A stretch of 64,000 nucleotides of DNA from Actinotalea subterranea (GTDB taxonomy: Bacteria > Actinomycetota > Actinomycetes > Actinomycetales > Cellulomonadaceae): assembly GCF_008364845.1 (NCBI RefSeq), contig NZ_VTTP01000014.1, positions 41,423 to 105,422 on the forward strand, in the 5' to 3' direction. The notes under the pieces were generated by a model. It saw only the letters and a program-made list of their open reading frames with translations, had not been told where the DNA came from and did not search any database. Numbering within the stretch: position 1 is the stretch's first letter; each line of letters opens with the position of its first letter. Positions 31,615-41,106 of the stretch are shown here, one piece after another. A program made the position numbers and the translations under genes.

Positions 31615-32622
31615 ATGGCCACCCAGACCGCGCCGACCCGTGCCCGCCCCGCCAGCGACCCGTCCCGCAGCCCGCGCCGCGTCGGGTTCAGCCAGCGGCT
31701 GGGCAAGTGGGACGTCAAGCTCTCGCCCTACCTGTACATCTCCCCCTTCTTCATCATCTTCGCCATCACGGGCCTCTTCCCGCTGATCTACACCGGCTGG
31801 GTGTCCCTGCACGACTGGGACCTGCTCGGCGGCCAGGGTGACTTCGTCGGCTTCGAGAACTTCACGCAGGTGCTCGGCCAGGCGTACTTCTGGAAGGCCC
31901 TGCGCAACACGATCTCGATCTTCCTGTGGTCGTCGGTGCCGCAGGTCATCGCCGCGATCGTCATCGCCGCGATGCTGGACGCGAACCTGCGCGCCAAGAC
32001 GTTCTGGCGCATGGGCGTCCTGCTCCCCTACGTGGTCGCCCCGGTGGCCGTGGCGCTCGTCTTCTCGAAGATGTTCGCCGACGACTCGGGCCTCATCAAC
32101 ACCGTCCTGGAGAACATCGGCCTCAGCCCCGTCGGCTGGCACTCCGAGGCGATGCCCGCGCACGTCGCGATCGCCACGATGGTCAACTTCCGCTGGACCG
32201 GCTACAACACCCTCATCTTCCTCGCGGCGATGCAGGCCATCCCGCGCGACCTCTACGAGGCGGCCGTGATCGACGGCGCGTCGAGGTGGCGCCAGTTCAT
32301 CTCGATCACGATCCCGATGCTGCGGCCCACGATCATCTTCGTGGTGCTCACGTCGACCATCGGTGGCCTGCAGATCTACGACGAGCCGCGCATGTACGAC
32401 CAGATGGGCCAGGGTGGCAACGACCGCCAGTGGCTCACGGTGACGCTCTACCTGTACGAGCTCGGCTGGCGCAACACCAACCTCGGTCGCGCCGCCGCCG
32501 TCGCCTGGCTGCTCTTCATGATCATCGTCGTGTTCGCCGTCGCGAACTACCTGATCACCCGACGCATCGCCTCCGACTCCGCGCCCAAGCAGCGCCGTGT
32601 CGCCGGAAGGAACCCACGATGA
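31615..32622 (+). CDS. cebF: Cellobiose-type ABC transporter, permease 1
   Basis: A MalF-type permease of 335 residues with six hydrophobic segments after a basic N-terminus. The start of the membrane domain (LSPYLYISPFFIIFAITGLF) and the EAA loop (YEAAVIDGASRWRQFISITIPML) are typical. It heterodimerises with the next gene product. The ABC ATPase is not encoded here; such systems usually share a multitask MsiK-type ATPase encoded elsewhere. GAAGGAC precedes the ATG. Confidence 0.92.
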   Translation: MATQTAPTRARPASDPSRSPRRVGFSQRLGKWDVKLSPYLYISPFFIIFAITGLFPLIYTGWVSLHDWDLLGGQGDFVGFENFTQVLGQAYFWKALRNTISIFLWSSVPQVIAAIVIAAMLDANLRAKTFWRMGVLLPYVVAPVAVALVFSKMFADDSGLINTVLENIGLSPVGWHSEAMPAHVAIATMVNFRWTGYNTLIFLAAMQAIPRDLYEAAVIDGASRWRQFISITIPMLRPTIIFVVLTSTIGGLQIYDEPRMYDQMGQGGNDRQWLTVTLYLYELGWRNTNLGRAAAVAWLLFMIIVVFAVANYLITRRIASDSAPKQRRVAGRNPR

Positions 32623-33542
32623 GCACGACGCCGTCCATCCCCGTCATCGCGCAGACGGCCGGCCGCGGGGCCGCCCGCTCGGCCGCCCGGCGGCGCCACC
32701 AGGCGTCCGGCGCCGGCTCGGACCGCAAGCCCGGCCGCCTCACGTACGTCCTCATGTCGGTCGTGCTCCTGGCGTCCGCGTACCCGCTGTACTTCGCGCT
32801 CCAGCTCGCGTCCTCGACGTCGGCCGACATCGCGCAGAACCCGATCCCCCCGCTGCTGCCGGGCTCGCACCTGTTCGAGAACATCGGCCGCGTGCTGGCC
32901 GCGGACATCGACCTGTGGCAGGCGATGTTCAACTCGCTGCTCGTCTCGGGTGCGACGGCCCTGTCGGTCGTGATGTTCGCGACCCTCGCGGGCTACTCGT
33001 TCGCGAAGCTCCGCTTCCGCGGTCGCGGCCCGCTCCTCGTGTTCGTCATCGGGACCATGGCCGTGCCGACCCAGCTCGGCGTCGTGCCGCTGTTCATCGT
33101 CATGCGCGAGCTCAACCTCGTCGGGAGCCTGTGGGCCGTCATCCTGCCCGGCATGGTCACGGCGTTCGGCGTCTTCTGGATGACGCAGTACCTCGAGGGC
33201 GCGCTGCCCTACGAGCTCATCGAGGCCGCGCGCGTCGACGGGGCGTCGATGATCCGGACGTTCTGGCACGTCGCGCTCCCCGCGGCACGGCCCGCAGCAG
33301 CGATGCTCGGCCTGTTCACCTTCATCGCGTCGTGGACCAACTTCTTCTGGCCCTCGATCGTGCTCGGCACGACCAACCCGACCCTGCCCGTCGCGCTCCA
33401 GCTGCTGCAGGCCGGCTTCTTCAAGGACATGGCCCTGATCATGGCCGGCGTCATCGTCTCGGTGATCCCGCTCATCGCCCTGTTCGCGGTCGCCGGTCGC
33501 CACCTGGTCGCGGGCATCATGCAGGGTGCGGTGAAGGGATGA
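32619..33542 (+). CDS. cebG: Cellobiose-type ABC transporter, permease 2
   Basis: A MalG-type permease of 307 residues with six hydrophobic segments. The EAA loop reads IEAARVDGASMIRTFWHVALPAARP, and the C-terminus LVAGIMQGAVKG is typical of the family. The first 40 residues are basic and Ala-rich. It overlaps its neighbours by 4 bases on each side (ATGA), so the two permeases and the glucosidase are translationally coupled. Confidence 0.92.
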   Translation: MSTTPSIPVIAQTAGRGAARSAARRRHQASGAGSDRKPGRLTYVLMSVVLLASAYPLYFALQLASSTSADIAQNPIPPLLPGSHLFENIGRVLAADIDLWQAMFNSLLVSGATALSVVMFATLAGYSFAKLRFRGRGPLLVFVIGTMAVPTQLGVVPLFIVMRELNLVGSLWAVILPGMVTAFGVFWMTQYLEGALPYELIEAARVDGASMIRTFWHVALPAARPAAAMLGLFTFIASWTNFFWPSIVLGTTNPTLPVALQLLQAGFFKDMALIMAGVIVSVIPLIALFAVAGRHLVAGIMQGAVKG

Positions 33543-34981
33543 GCGCGCCCCATACGCTCACCTTCCCCGAGGGCTTCGTCTTCGGAGCCGCCACCGCCGC
33601 CTTCCAGATCGAGGGTGCGGCCCACGAGGACGGCCGCACGGACTCGATCTGGGACACGTTCTGCCGGGTGCCTGGCGCCGTCGTCGGCGGTGACCACGGC
33701 GACGTCGCGTGCGACCACTACCACCGGTGGCCCCAGGACGTGCAACTCATGTCCGACCTGGGCCTGGGCGCCTACCGGTTCTCGGTCGCCTGGCCGCGCA
33801 TCGTGCCCGGGCCCGGCGTCGTCAACCGCGCGGGCCTGGACTTCTACTCGAGCCTCGTCGACGGCCTCCTCGCCCGCGGCATCACGCCGTGGCTGACCCT
33901 CTACCACTGGGACCTCCCCCAGTGGGTCGAGGACCGGGGCGGCTGGGCCGAGCGGGACGTGGTCGGGTACTTCACCGACTACTCGCTCGCCGTCCACGAC
34001 GCGCTCAAGGACCGGGTGCGTCACTGGACGACGCTCAACGAGCCGTGGTGCGCGGCGTTCCTCGGCTATGCCGGAGGCCAGCACGCGCCGGGACGTCAGG
34101 ACCCGCAGGCGGGTGTCTCCGCCGCGCACCACCTCCTGCTCGGGCACGGGCAGGTCACGCGCGCGCTGCGCTCGGCCGACCCGACCGCCACGCTCGGGAT
34201 CACCCTGAACATGAGCGTCTCCGACCCGGCGGACCCCGCCGACGAGGCGGACGTCGCCGCGGCCGAGCGGGCCGACACCCTGCTCAACCGTCTGTTCGCG
34301 GAGCCCGTGCTGCTCGGGTCCTACCCCGCGGAGGCCGTCGAGGCCTTCGCCGCCGTCGGCACGGCGCTGCCCGTGCACGACGGGGACCTCGAGATCATCT
34401 CCGCACCCGTCGACTTCCTCGGCGTGAACTACTACCACGGCAGCGCGATGTCGGCGCACGCACCCGCGCCCGAGGTGGCGCTGCCCGACGGCGCCGAGGT
34501 CACCCGCCCCACGTCGAGCCCCAACGTCGGGCTCGGCGAGGTCTACCAGGTGTCCCGTGGCCTGCCGCGGACCGCGATGGACTGGGAGGTCCAGCCGGAC
34601 GGCCTGCGTCGCCTGCTCGAGCAGCTGCACACCGACTACACCGGGCCGGCAGGCGTCGCCCTGTACGTCACGGAGAACGGTGCGGCGTACGACGACGAGG
34701 TGGGGCCCGACGGCGAGGTCACCGACCTCGAGCGCACGCGCTACGTCGAGGACCACCTGCGTGCCGTCCACGCGGCGATCGAAGCCGGGGCCGACGTCCG
34801 CGGCTACTTCGCGTGGTCGCTGCTCGACAACTTCGAGTGGGCCTACGGGTACGCCAAGCGGTTCGGCATCGTGCACGTCGACTTCACCACGCTCGAGCGC
34901 ACGCCGAAGCTGAGCGCGCTGACGTACGGCCGCGCAGCACGCACGGGCGGGGTGCCGGCGACCGGTAGCGTTCCCGCGTGA
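33539..34981 (+). CDS. bglC: GH1 beta-glucosidase, cytoplasmic
   Basis: A family 1 glycoside hydrolase of 480 residues, full length for the family. The N-terminal signature FVFGAATAAFQIEGA, the acid/base Glu168 in TLNEPW and the nucleophile Glu379 in YVTENGAAY are all intact, as is the late WSLLDNFEWAYGY. No signal peptide is present, so it would hydrolyse cellobiose or similar sugars after import. It overlaps cebG and cebR by 4 bases. The last 15 residues are low-complexity. Confidence 0.95.
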   Translation: MSAPHTLTFPEGFVFGAATAAFQIEGAAHEDGRTDSIWDTFCRVPGAVVGGDHGDVACDHYHRWPQDVQLMSDLGLGAYRFSVAWPRIVPGPGVVNRAGLDFYSSLVDGLLARGITPWLTLYHWDLPQWVEDRGGWAERDVVGYFTDYSLAVHDALKDRVRHWTTLNEPWCAAFLGYAGGQHAPGRQDPQAGVSAAHHLLLGHGQVTRALRSADPTATLGITLNMSVSDPADPADEADVAAAERADTLLNRLFAEPVLLGSYPAEAVEAFAAVGTALPVHDGDLEIISAPVDFLGVNYYHGSAMSAHAPAPEVALPDGAEVTRPTSSPNVGLGEVYQVSRGLPRTAMDWEVQPDGLRRLLEQLHTDYTGPAGVALYVTENGAAYDDEVGPDGEVTDLERTRYVEDHLRAVHAAIEAGADVRGYFAWSLLDNFEWAYGYAKRFGIVHVDFTTLERTPKLSALTYGRAARTGGVPATGSVPA

Positions 34982-36012
34982 CCACGACCCGCGCCTCCGT
35001 GCCCAGGCGTCGGGAGGCACCCACGATCCGCCAGGTGGCGGCCGTCGCGGGTGTCTCCCGGGCCACGGCCTCGCGGGTCATCAACGGCGGCCACCTCGTG
35101 AGCGCGCAGGCGCGCGAGGCGGTCGAGGCGGCGATCGCCGAGCTGGGGTTCACGCCCAACCCTGTCGCCCGCAGCCTCGCGACACGTCGCACGGGCTCGG
35201 TCGCGCTCGTCGTGCCGGAGCCCAACTCCCGGCTGCTGACCGACCCGTTCTTCGGCGGCATCATCAACGGGCTCTCGCTCGCGCTCGAGGAGTCGGACCT
35301 GCAGATGGTCCTGCTCATCGCCCGGCCGGGCCCGAGCGTCGCACGGGCCGCGCGCTACCTCACGACGGGGCACGTCGACGGCGCCGTCGTCGCCTCGCAC
35401 CACCGCGACGACGAGCTCAACCACATCCTGGTCGACTCCGGCCTCCCGTGCGTCTTCATCGGCCGGCCGCTCGACGTCGAGACCGAGCACTACGTCGACA
35501 TGGACAACACGCTCGGTGCGCGCATGGCCACCGAGCACCTCCTCGCGCGCGGGTGCCGCCGCGTCGCGACGATCGCCGGTCCGCCGGACATGACGGCCGG
35601 CGTCGACCGGCTCGTCGGCTGGCGTGAGGCGCTCCTCGCCGCCGGGCGCCCCGCGGACCTCGTCGAGTACGGCGACTTCACGACGCGCGGTGGCGCGGTC
35701 GCGACCGCGAACCTGCTCGACGCGCACCCCGACATCGACGCCCTGTTCGTGGCGAGCGACCTCATGGCCTACGGGGCCCTCACGGAGCTCGCCTCGCGCG
35801 GCCTGTCGGTCCCCGACGACGTCGCGGTCTTCGGGTTCGACGACCTCGGCGTGGCCGAGACCACCGACCCTCCCCTGACGTCCGTGGCCCAACCGGTCAG
35901 CGAGATGGCCGAGCAGGCGGGCCGCATGATCCAGGAGCTCCTCGCCGGGCACGAGCCGACCGTCGAGCCGGTCCTGTTCCAGGCGCGCCTCGCGCTGCGC
36001 GAGTCGGCCTGA
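34978..36012 (+). CDS. cebR: LacI-family repressor of the cellobiose cluster
   Basis: A 344-residue LacI repressor: N-terminal helix-turn-helix TIRQVAAVAGVSRATASRVING, hinge NPVARSLATRRTGSVALVVPE, then a sugar-binding domain (residues 65-344) with PDDVAVFGFDDLGVAE. Its position as last gene of the operon and the twin TGAGACCGGTCCCA dyads in the operon leader suggest that it represses cebEFG-bglC and itself until a cello-oligosaccharide binds. The GTG start overlaps the bglC stop. The gene symbol rests on context; the ligand is not provable from sequence. Confidence 0.82.
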   Translation: MTTTRASVPRRREAPTIRQVAAVAGVSRATASRVINGGHLVSAQAREAVEAAIAELGFTPNPVARSLATRRTGSVALVVPEPNSRLLTDPFFGGIINGLSLALEESDLQMVLLIARPGPSVARAARYLTTGHVDGAVVASHHRDDELNHILVDSGLPCVFIGRPLDVETEHYVDMDNTLGARMATEHLLARGCRRVATIAGPPDMTAGVDRLVGWREALLAAGRPADLVEYGDFTTRGGAVATANLLDAHPDIDALFVASDLMAYGALTELASRGLSVPDDVAVFGFDDLGVAETTDPPLTSVAQPVSEMAEQAGRMIQELLAGHEPTVEPVLFQARLALRESA

Positions 36013-36017
36013 CCCTC

Positions 36018-36059
36018 CCCCGGCCCTGGGCTCAGACGCGGCTCGTCAAGGGGCCGGGG
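36018..36059 (+). terminator. Hairpin after cebR
   Basis: CCCCGGCCC (36018-36026) pairs with GGGCCGGGG (36051-36059) around a 24-base loop, starting 6 bases after the cebR stop. A likely terminator of the ceb operon. Confidence 0.5.
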
Positions 36060-36089
36060 CGGCCCTCACCGGTGCTGGTGCCGTTCCCG

Positions 36090-36148
36090 GTGCGTCAGGT
36101 CCCGGGTGCGCCAGGTCCCGGGTGCGTCAGGTCCCGGGTGCGTCACGG
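36090..36148. repeat. 16-base tandem repeat between cebR and the VIT1 gene
   Basis: Units GTGCGTCAGGTCCCGG (36090-36105), GTGCGCCAGGTCCCGG (36106-36121), GTGCGTCAGGTCCCGG (36122-36137), then a partial GTGCGTCACGG (36138-36148). It ends 12 bases before the convergent gene's stop. No coding role is likely. Confidence 0.85.
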
Positions 36149-36160
36149 CTTCCCTGAGGA

Positions 36161-36910
36161 TCAGACGACGGTGGCGCCCAGGAGCGCGCCGATCCCGAAC
36201 GTGATCCCCATCGCGAGCGCGCCACCGATGATGAGCCGGACGACGGCGCGCAGGCGGTGGGCCCTGCCGAAGCGGGCGCTGATGCCGCCCGTCGCCGCGA
36301 GCGCGACGACGACGGCGGCGAACGTGACGGGGATGCGGACCGCGGGCGGCGCGAGCACGACCGCGAGCAGCGGGAGCAGCGCCCCGACGGTGAAGGCGAC
36401 CGCGGACGCGATGGCGGCGTGCCACGGGTTGGTCCGCTCGTCCGGGTTGAGCCCGAGCTCCGCCGTGACGTGCGCCGCGACCGCGTCGTGCTCCGTGAGC
36501 TCGACGGCGACCCGCTGGGCGGTCGCGCGGGACAGGCCCATGCGACGGTAGATGTCCGCGAGCTCCACGAGCTCGCCCTCGGGGTCCTCCTCGAGCTCGC
36601 GGCGCTCCTGCGCGATGAGCGCGCGCTCGGTGTCACGCTGGCTGCTCACCGAGACGTACTCGCCCAGCGCCATCGACACGGCGCCGGCGACGACGCTCGC
36701 GACGCCGGCCACGAGGATGGCCGTCGCGTGGGGCGTGGCGGCCGCGACGCCGACCACCACACCGGCCGTCGAGATGATGCCGTCGTTGGCACCGAGCACG
36801 CCGGCACGCAGCCAGTTGAGCCGGGCCTGAAGGCCGTTGGCGTGCGGCTCGTCGGGGGTGAGCTGGGGCTCCAGGGCGGGCCCCACCTCGTCGTGGTCGG
36901 TGGTCACCAT
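36161..36910 (-). CDS. VIT1/CCC1-family metal transporter
   Basis: A 249-residue membrane protein of the vacuolar-iron-transporter family, probably moving Fe2+ or Mn2+ out of the cytoplasm. NWLRAGVLGANDGIISTAGVVVG and GAVSMALGEYVSVSSQRDTE are family signatures, and the charged segment ALIAQERRELEEDPEGE carries the Glu-rich metal-binding region. Five hydrophobic segments are visible. The ATG at 36910 was chosen because TACCGT stands 6 bases upstream; the 13-residue extension is Cys/Arg-rich and unlike the family. Confidence 0.9.
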   Translation of the reverse strand: MVTTDHDEVGPALEPQLTPDEPHANGLQARLNWLRAGVLGANDGIISTAGVVVGVAAATPHATAILVAGVASVVAGAVSMALGEYVSVSSQRDTERALIAQERRELEEDPEGELVELADIYRRMGLSRATAQRVAVELTEHDAVAAHVTAELGLNPDERTNPWHAAIASAVAFTVGALLPLLAVVLAPPAVRIPVTFAAVVVALAATGGISARFGRAHRLRAVVRLIIGGALAMGITFGIGALLGATVV

Positions 36911-36985
36911 GCTTCGACGGTAGGCACATGAACGAGGCTCCGCCAGCAAGGTGAGGCTGGCCGTAGGAGCCCTCGGAGGGGGCCT

Positions 36986-37004
36986 CGGGCCCGGTCAGGG
37001 CCCG
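36986..37004 (-). terminator. Hairpin after the oxidoreductase operon
   Basis: CGGGCCC and GGGCCCG form a 7-bp stem around GGTCA, about 50 bases past the stop of the last oxidoreductase gene and before the VIT1 promoter. Confidence 0.4.
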
Positions 37005-37052
37005 CCGCGGACCGCCGCGAGCACGACCCGATCAGGAGCAGGCGTGGGCGGA

Positions 37053-38837
37053 TCAGGGCACCTCCGGGACCATGAGGATCGACCCGCTGGGGCACTCCTG
37101 GACGCACAGGCCGCAGCCCTTGCAGTAGTCGTAGTCGAACCGGAACCGCGCGCCGGGTCCGAGCTTGGTGACCGCGTTGTCCGGGCACACGCCGTAGCAG
37201 TTGTCGCACTCGAAGCAGCTCCCGCAGGACATGCACCGTCGCGCCTCGTACTGCGCCGTCGTGACGTCGAGGCCCTGGACCACCTCCTCGAAGCCCGAGG
37301 TCCTGCGGGCGTGCTCCAGCCGCGGGCGCACGGCGTGCGGGGCGTCGGCGAAGTACCAGGGGTTGAGCTGGTCGAACGTCGCGACGGGCGGGTTGCCCGC
37401 GGCGTCGGCGCCGGGGACCTGCGCACCCGTGAGGGGGTGCGCACCGAGCTGGCCCGGCTCCGCTCCCTCGTCGCCCCCGGACCCGACACCGTCGTCCGGC
37501 GCCGCGCCCACGTCGGACGCCGTGCCCACGTCGGCCGCCGTGTCCGCGTCCGGCGCCACTCCGGGTCGCACGTCCGCCCGCCCGAGCCACGCGTGGATCG
37601 CGCGTGCGGCACGTGTGCCGTGCCCGATCCCCACGGTCACGGTCCGCTCGGCGGGGACCACGTCGCCGCCCGCGAAGAGGCCGGGCCGCCCGGTCATCAG
37701 GTCGTCGTCGACCTCGATGACACCGTCGACGACACTCACGCCGGGGACGCCCTCGACGAGCGACAGGTCGGTCTCCTGGCCGAGGGCCAGGACCAGCGAG
37801 TCGGCCTCGAGCTCCTCGAGCTCGCCCGTCGGCTGCGGGAAGCCCGTCTCGTCGAGCACCATGCGCTCGATGAGCACGCGTCCGGCCGAGGCGTGCCTGA
37901 TCGTCGACAGCCAGGTCACGCGGACACCCTCTTCGATGGCCTCGGCGACCTCGGAGTCGTGCGCGGGCATGCGGTCGCGCGTGCGCCGGTAGACGATCAC
38001 GGAGTCCGTCGCGCCGAGCCGCTTGGCGGTCCGCGCCGCGTCGACCGCCGTGTTGCCGCCGCCGTAGACGACGACGCGGCGGCCCAGGTGCGGCGCCTCG
38101 CCCTCGGCGACGTCGTGCAGCATCGTGACCGCGTCGAGCACGCGCGCCGCCTCGCCGGCCGGCACGTACGCGCGCTTGCCGAGCTGCGCGCCCACGGCGA
38201 GGAGCGCGGCGTCGAACCCCTCACGCTCCGCGTCGAGCACGTCGCCGACGCGGGCGCCCAGCTCGAGGTGCACCCCGGTGGCCACGAGCCGGTCGATCTC
38301 GGCGTCGAGGACCGTGCGCGGCAGCCGGTAGGCGGGGATGCCGTAGCGCATCATGCCGCCGGGGGCCGTCTGGGCGTCACGCACCGTCACGTCGTGGCCG
38401 AGCCGGCGCAGGTGGTAGGCGGCGGACAGGCCTGTGGGCCCGGCCCCGACGACGAGGACACGCCGCCCGCTGGTCACCTCGGGCACGGGGAGCGCCCACC
38501 CCCGCTCGATCGCGAGGTCGCCGAGGAACCGCTCGACGGCGTTGATCCCGACGGCCTCGTCGAGGAAGCCACGGTTGCAGGCCGTCTGGCACGGGTGGTA
38601 GCAGACGCGGCCCATGACGGCCGGGAACGGGTTCGCCTCGACGAGCCGGCGCCAGGCCTGCTCGTAGGCGCCCTCCTCGGCGGCGTACAGCCACCGCTGC
38701 GGGTTCTCCCCTGCCGGGCAGGCGTGCGCGCACGGCGGCTCGAGCTCGACGTAGACGGGTCGTTCGACGCGCCACGCCCCGGTGTGGTTGGCGAGGCTCG
38801 AGCCGACGTCGAGCGTGATCGCGAACGGCTTGTCCAT
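37053..38837 (-). CDS. GltD-like NAD(P)-FAD oxidoreductase fused to a porD-type ferredoxin domain
   Basis: A 594-residue fusion. Residues 1-120 carry the GltD-type N-terminal Cys motifs (CAHACPAGENPQRW; CYHPCQTACNRG). FAD- and NAD(P)-binding sites follow (VLVVGAGPTGLSAAYHLRR; VVVYGGGNTAVDAARTAKRLG). Residues 435-500 are a Gly/Asp-rich linker. The C-terminus (about 505-594) is a porD-type domain with CMSCGSCFECDNCYGVCP and CKGCGLCVQECPSG, able to hold two [4Fe-4S] clusters. It would link the 2-oxoacid oxidoreductase encoded by the upstream genes to NAD(P)H. It shares one base with the beta-subunit gene. Confidence 0.88.
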   Translation of the reverse strand: MDKPFAITLDVGSSLANHTGAWRVERPVYVELEPPCAHACPAGENPQRWLYAAEEGAYEQAWRRLVEANPFPAVMGRVCYHPCQTACNRGFLDEAVGINAVERFLGDLAIERGWALPVPEVTSGRRVLVVGAGPTGLSAAYHLRRLGHDVTVRDAQTAPGGMMRYGIPAYRLPRTVLDAEIDRLVATGVHLELGARVGDVLDAEREGFDAALLAVGAQLGKRAYVPAGEAARVLDAVTMLHDVAEGEAPHLGRRVVVYGGGNTAVDAARTAKRLGATDSVIVYRRTRDRMPAHDSEVAEAIEEGVRVTWLSTIRHASAGRVLIERMVLDETGFPQPTGELEELEADSLVLALGQETDLSLVEGVPGVSVVDGVIEVDDDLMTGRPGLFAGGDVVPAERTVTVGIGHGTRAARAIHAWLGRADVRPGVAPDADTAADVGTASDVGAAPDDGVGSGGDEGAEPGQLGAHPLTGAQVPGADAAGNPPVATFDQLNPWYFADAPHAVRPRLEHARRTSGFEEVVQGLDVTTAQYEARRCMSCGSCFECDNCYGVCPDNAVTKLGPGARFRFDYDYCKGCGLCVQECPSGSILMVPEVP

Positions 38838-39928
38838 CACACCTCCCGCACGCGGGCGCCGGGCGCGGCGCCCTCCTCGATGAGCGCCCCGGCACGCCCG
38901 ACGGGCCCGACCTCGAGGGCCGCGACCGGGCCGGCCAGCCCGTAGCGCTCGATGTTGCGGTCCGCGATGGCCTGCAGGCGCGCGATCACGTCGTCGCGCC
39001 GCTCGGGCCGGAACAGGTGCGCGTAGCGCCCCTGCAGACGCAGGTACTCCTCGACGGGCACGCGGTGGCGGATGTGGCGCACCGCGGTGACGACGCCGTG
39101 CTCGGCCTCGAAGACGGGGAAGAAGCCGCTCTCGGTCGCGAGCCGCGCGACCTTGACGGTGTCCGACGACGCCGTCCCCCACCCGAGCGGGCAGGGCACC
39201 AGGACGTGCAGGTAGCGGGAGCCCCGCAGGCTCATGGCGTGCGTGACCTTGGCCTCGAGGTCGCGCAGGTCCGCGACCGTCGCCGTCGCGACGTACGGCA
39301 CGTCATGGGCCATCGCGATGCGCGGGACGTCCTTGCCCTGGCCGAACACGTTCCCCGGCTCCGCGCCGACGGCCTGGGTCGTCATGGTCCGCGCGGCCGG
39401 CGGCGTGGCACCGGAGCGCTGGATGCCGGTGTTCATGTACCCGCCGTTGTCGTAGCAGACGTAGAGCACGTCGTCGTTGCGCTCGAACATGCCGGAGAGC
39501 GCACCGAAGCCGATGTCGACGGTCCCGCCGTCGCCGCCCTGCGCGACGACCGTCACGTCGTCCCGCCCGAGCGCGCGCAGCCCGGCCGCGACACCCGTCG
39601 CGACCGCCGGCGCGTTGCCGAACAGCGAGTGCAGCCACGCGACGCGCCACGACGTCTCGGGGTAGGGCGTCGAGAACACCTCGAGGCAACCGGTCGCGTT
39701 GACCGTGACCATGCGCCCCTGCGAGGCGCGCATGGCGGCGTCGAGCACGTAGCGCGCGCCGAGCGCCTCGCCGCAGCCCTGGCACGCACGGTGGCCGGAC
39801 GTGAGCGCGTTCGCACGCTCCTGGCCCGACTGGACGGACCGCAGCGCCGGGTCGACGAGGCGGTTGCCGACCGCGAAGCTGCCCACCTGGTAGAACTTCA
39901 CGGGCATGCCCAGGCTCGTGGTGGCCAT
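38837..39928 (-). CDS. porB: 2-oxoacid (pyruvate):ferredoxin oxidoreductase beta subunit
   Basis: The thiamine-diphosphate subunit, 363 residues. CQGCGEALGARY and a later NATGCLEVF give Cys ligands for the [4Fe-4S] cluster. The TPP motif reads GDGGTVDIGFGALSGMFERN, followed by CYDNGGYMNTG. The oxoacid is most likely pyruvate by overall pattern, but other 2-oxoacids cannot be excluded. The N-terminus has about 30 extra residues. It overlaps the alpha gene by one base. Confidence 0.9.
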   Translation of the reverse strand: MATTSLGMPVKFYQVGSFAVGNRLVDPALRSVQSGQERANALTSGHRACQGCGEALGARYVLDAAMRASQGRMVTVNATGCLEVFSTPYPETSWRVAWLHSLFGNAPAVATGVAAGLRALGRDDVTVVAQGGDGGTVDIGFGALSGMFERNDDVLYVCYDNGGYMNTGIQRSGATPPAARTMTTQAVGAEPGNVFGQGKDVPRIAMAHDVPYVATATVADLRDLEAKVTHAMSLRGSRYLHVLVPCPLGWGTASSDTVKVARLATESGFFPVFEAEHGVVTAVRHIRHRVPVEEYLRLQGRYAHLFRPERRDDVIARLQAIADRNIERYGLAGPVAALEVGPVGRAGALIEEGAAPGARVREV

Positions 39929-41106
39929 CAGATCCTCCCGAGCTCCCGGTCGACGACGGCGTGGTCCAGGTCGAGGAACGTCAGCTCCGGCAGCCGTCCG
40001 GCCACCGCGTCGCCGATCATCGCGCCGAGCGACGCCGTGGTGATCGGCCGCCCGCCGAGCCCCGCCACGACCGTGACCTGCTCGACCCCGGTGCCGACGA
40101 GGGCCGTCCGGACGTCCGCGGCGACGATGCCGCCGACGCCGACCGCGAGCGCCCGCTCGAGGACGACGACGCGGTGCGCGCCAGCGAGGGCGGTGCGGAC
40201 GGCGTCGTACGGGAAGGGCCGGAACGAGGTCAGGCCGACGGCGCCGACCGCGACGCCCTGGGACCTCTGCGCGTCGACGACGTCCTGGAGCGTGCCGAGC
40301 ACGGACCCGAGAGCCACGACCACGAGGTCCGCGCCCTCGGTCCGGTAGGGGTGCAGGAGGCCGCCCGACGTGCGACCGAAGTGCTGCGCGAACTCGTTCG
40401 CGACGCGCGGGATCACCGTGAGGGCGTCGAGCTGGCGGCGGTGGGCGAGGTAGCGGACCTCCGTGAACGCCTCGGGTCCGACCATCGCGCCGATCGACAC
40501 GGGGGCGTCCGGGTCGAGCACCTGCCGCGGGACGAACGGCGGCAGGAACGCGTCGACCGAGCCGACGTCCGGCACGTCGACCGCCTCGGTCGCGTGGGTC
40601 AGGACGAACCCGTCCATGCAGACCATGACGGGCACGGAGAGCTCCTCGGCGATGCGGAACGCCTGCACGTGCAGGTCGGCCGCCTCCTGGTTGTCCGCCG
40701 CGTAGAGCTGGAGCCAGCCCGAGTCGCGCTGCGACATCGTGTCGCCGTGGTCGTTCCAGATGTTGATCGGCGCGCCGATCGCACGGTTCGCGACGGTCAT
40801 CACGATCGGCAGACCCATGCCCGACACGTTGTACAGGGCCTCGACCATGAACAGCAGGCCCTGGCTCGCCGTCGCGGTGTACGAGCGCGCGCCGACGGCG
40901 CACGAGCCGATCACCCCGGACATCGCCGCGAACTCGGACTCGACGTTCACGTACTCGCAGCCAGGCAGCTCGCCGGCCTTCACCATCCGGCTGATCTCCT
41001 CCACGATGTGCGTCTGGGGCGAGATCGGGTAGGCGCAGACCACCTGCGGCCGGCACGCCGCGACCGCTCGGGCGACGGCCTTCGAGCCCTCAACCTGCTG
41101 CAGCAT
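39928..41106 (-). CDS. porA: 2-oxoacid (pyruvate):ferredoxin oxidoreductase alpha subunit
   Basis: A 392-residue alpha subunit. CAYPISPQTHIVEEI and YVNVESEFAAMSGVIGSCAVGAR are hallmark substrate/TPP-domain motifs, and SQGLLFMVEALYNVSGM and NIWNDHGDTMSQRDSGW follow. It pairs with the beta subunit to oxidatively decarboxylate the 2-oxoacid to an acyl-CoA. The ATG at 41106 lies inside the 3' end of the gamma gene (17-base overlap). Confidence 0.92.
   Translation of the reverse strand: MLQQVEGSKAVARAVAACRPQVVCAYPISPQTHIVEEISRMVKAGELPGCEYVNVESEFAAMSGVIGSCAVGARSYTATASQGLLFMVEALYNVSGMGLPIVMTVANRAIGAPINIWNDHGDTMSQRDSGWLQLYAADNQEAADLHVQAFRIAEELSVPVMVCMDGFVLTHATEAVDVPDVGSVDAFLPPFVPRQVLDPDAPVSIGAMVGPEAFTEVRYLAHRRQLDALTVIPRVANEFAQHFGRTSGGLLHPYRTEGADLVVVALGSVLGTLQDVVDAQRSQGVAVGAVGLTSFRPFPYDAVRTALAGAHRVVVLERALAVGVGGIVAADVRTALVGTGVEQVTVVAGLGGRPITTASLGAMIGDAVAGRLPELTFLDLDHAVVDRELGRI

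Noticed and set aside
36090..36148. Possible CRISPR array or iteron origin
   Set aside because: The 16-base units are contiguous without spacers and lie between convergent metabolic genes with no replication gene nearby.
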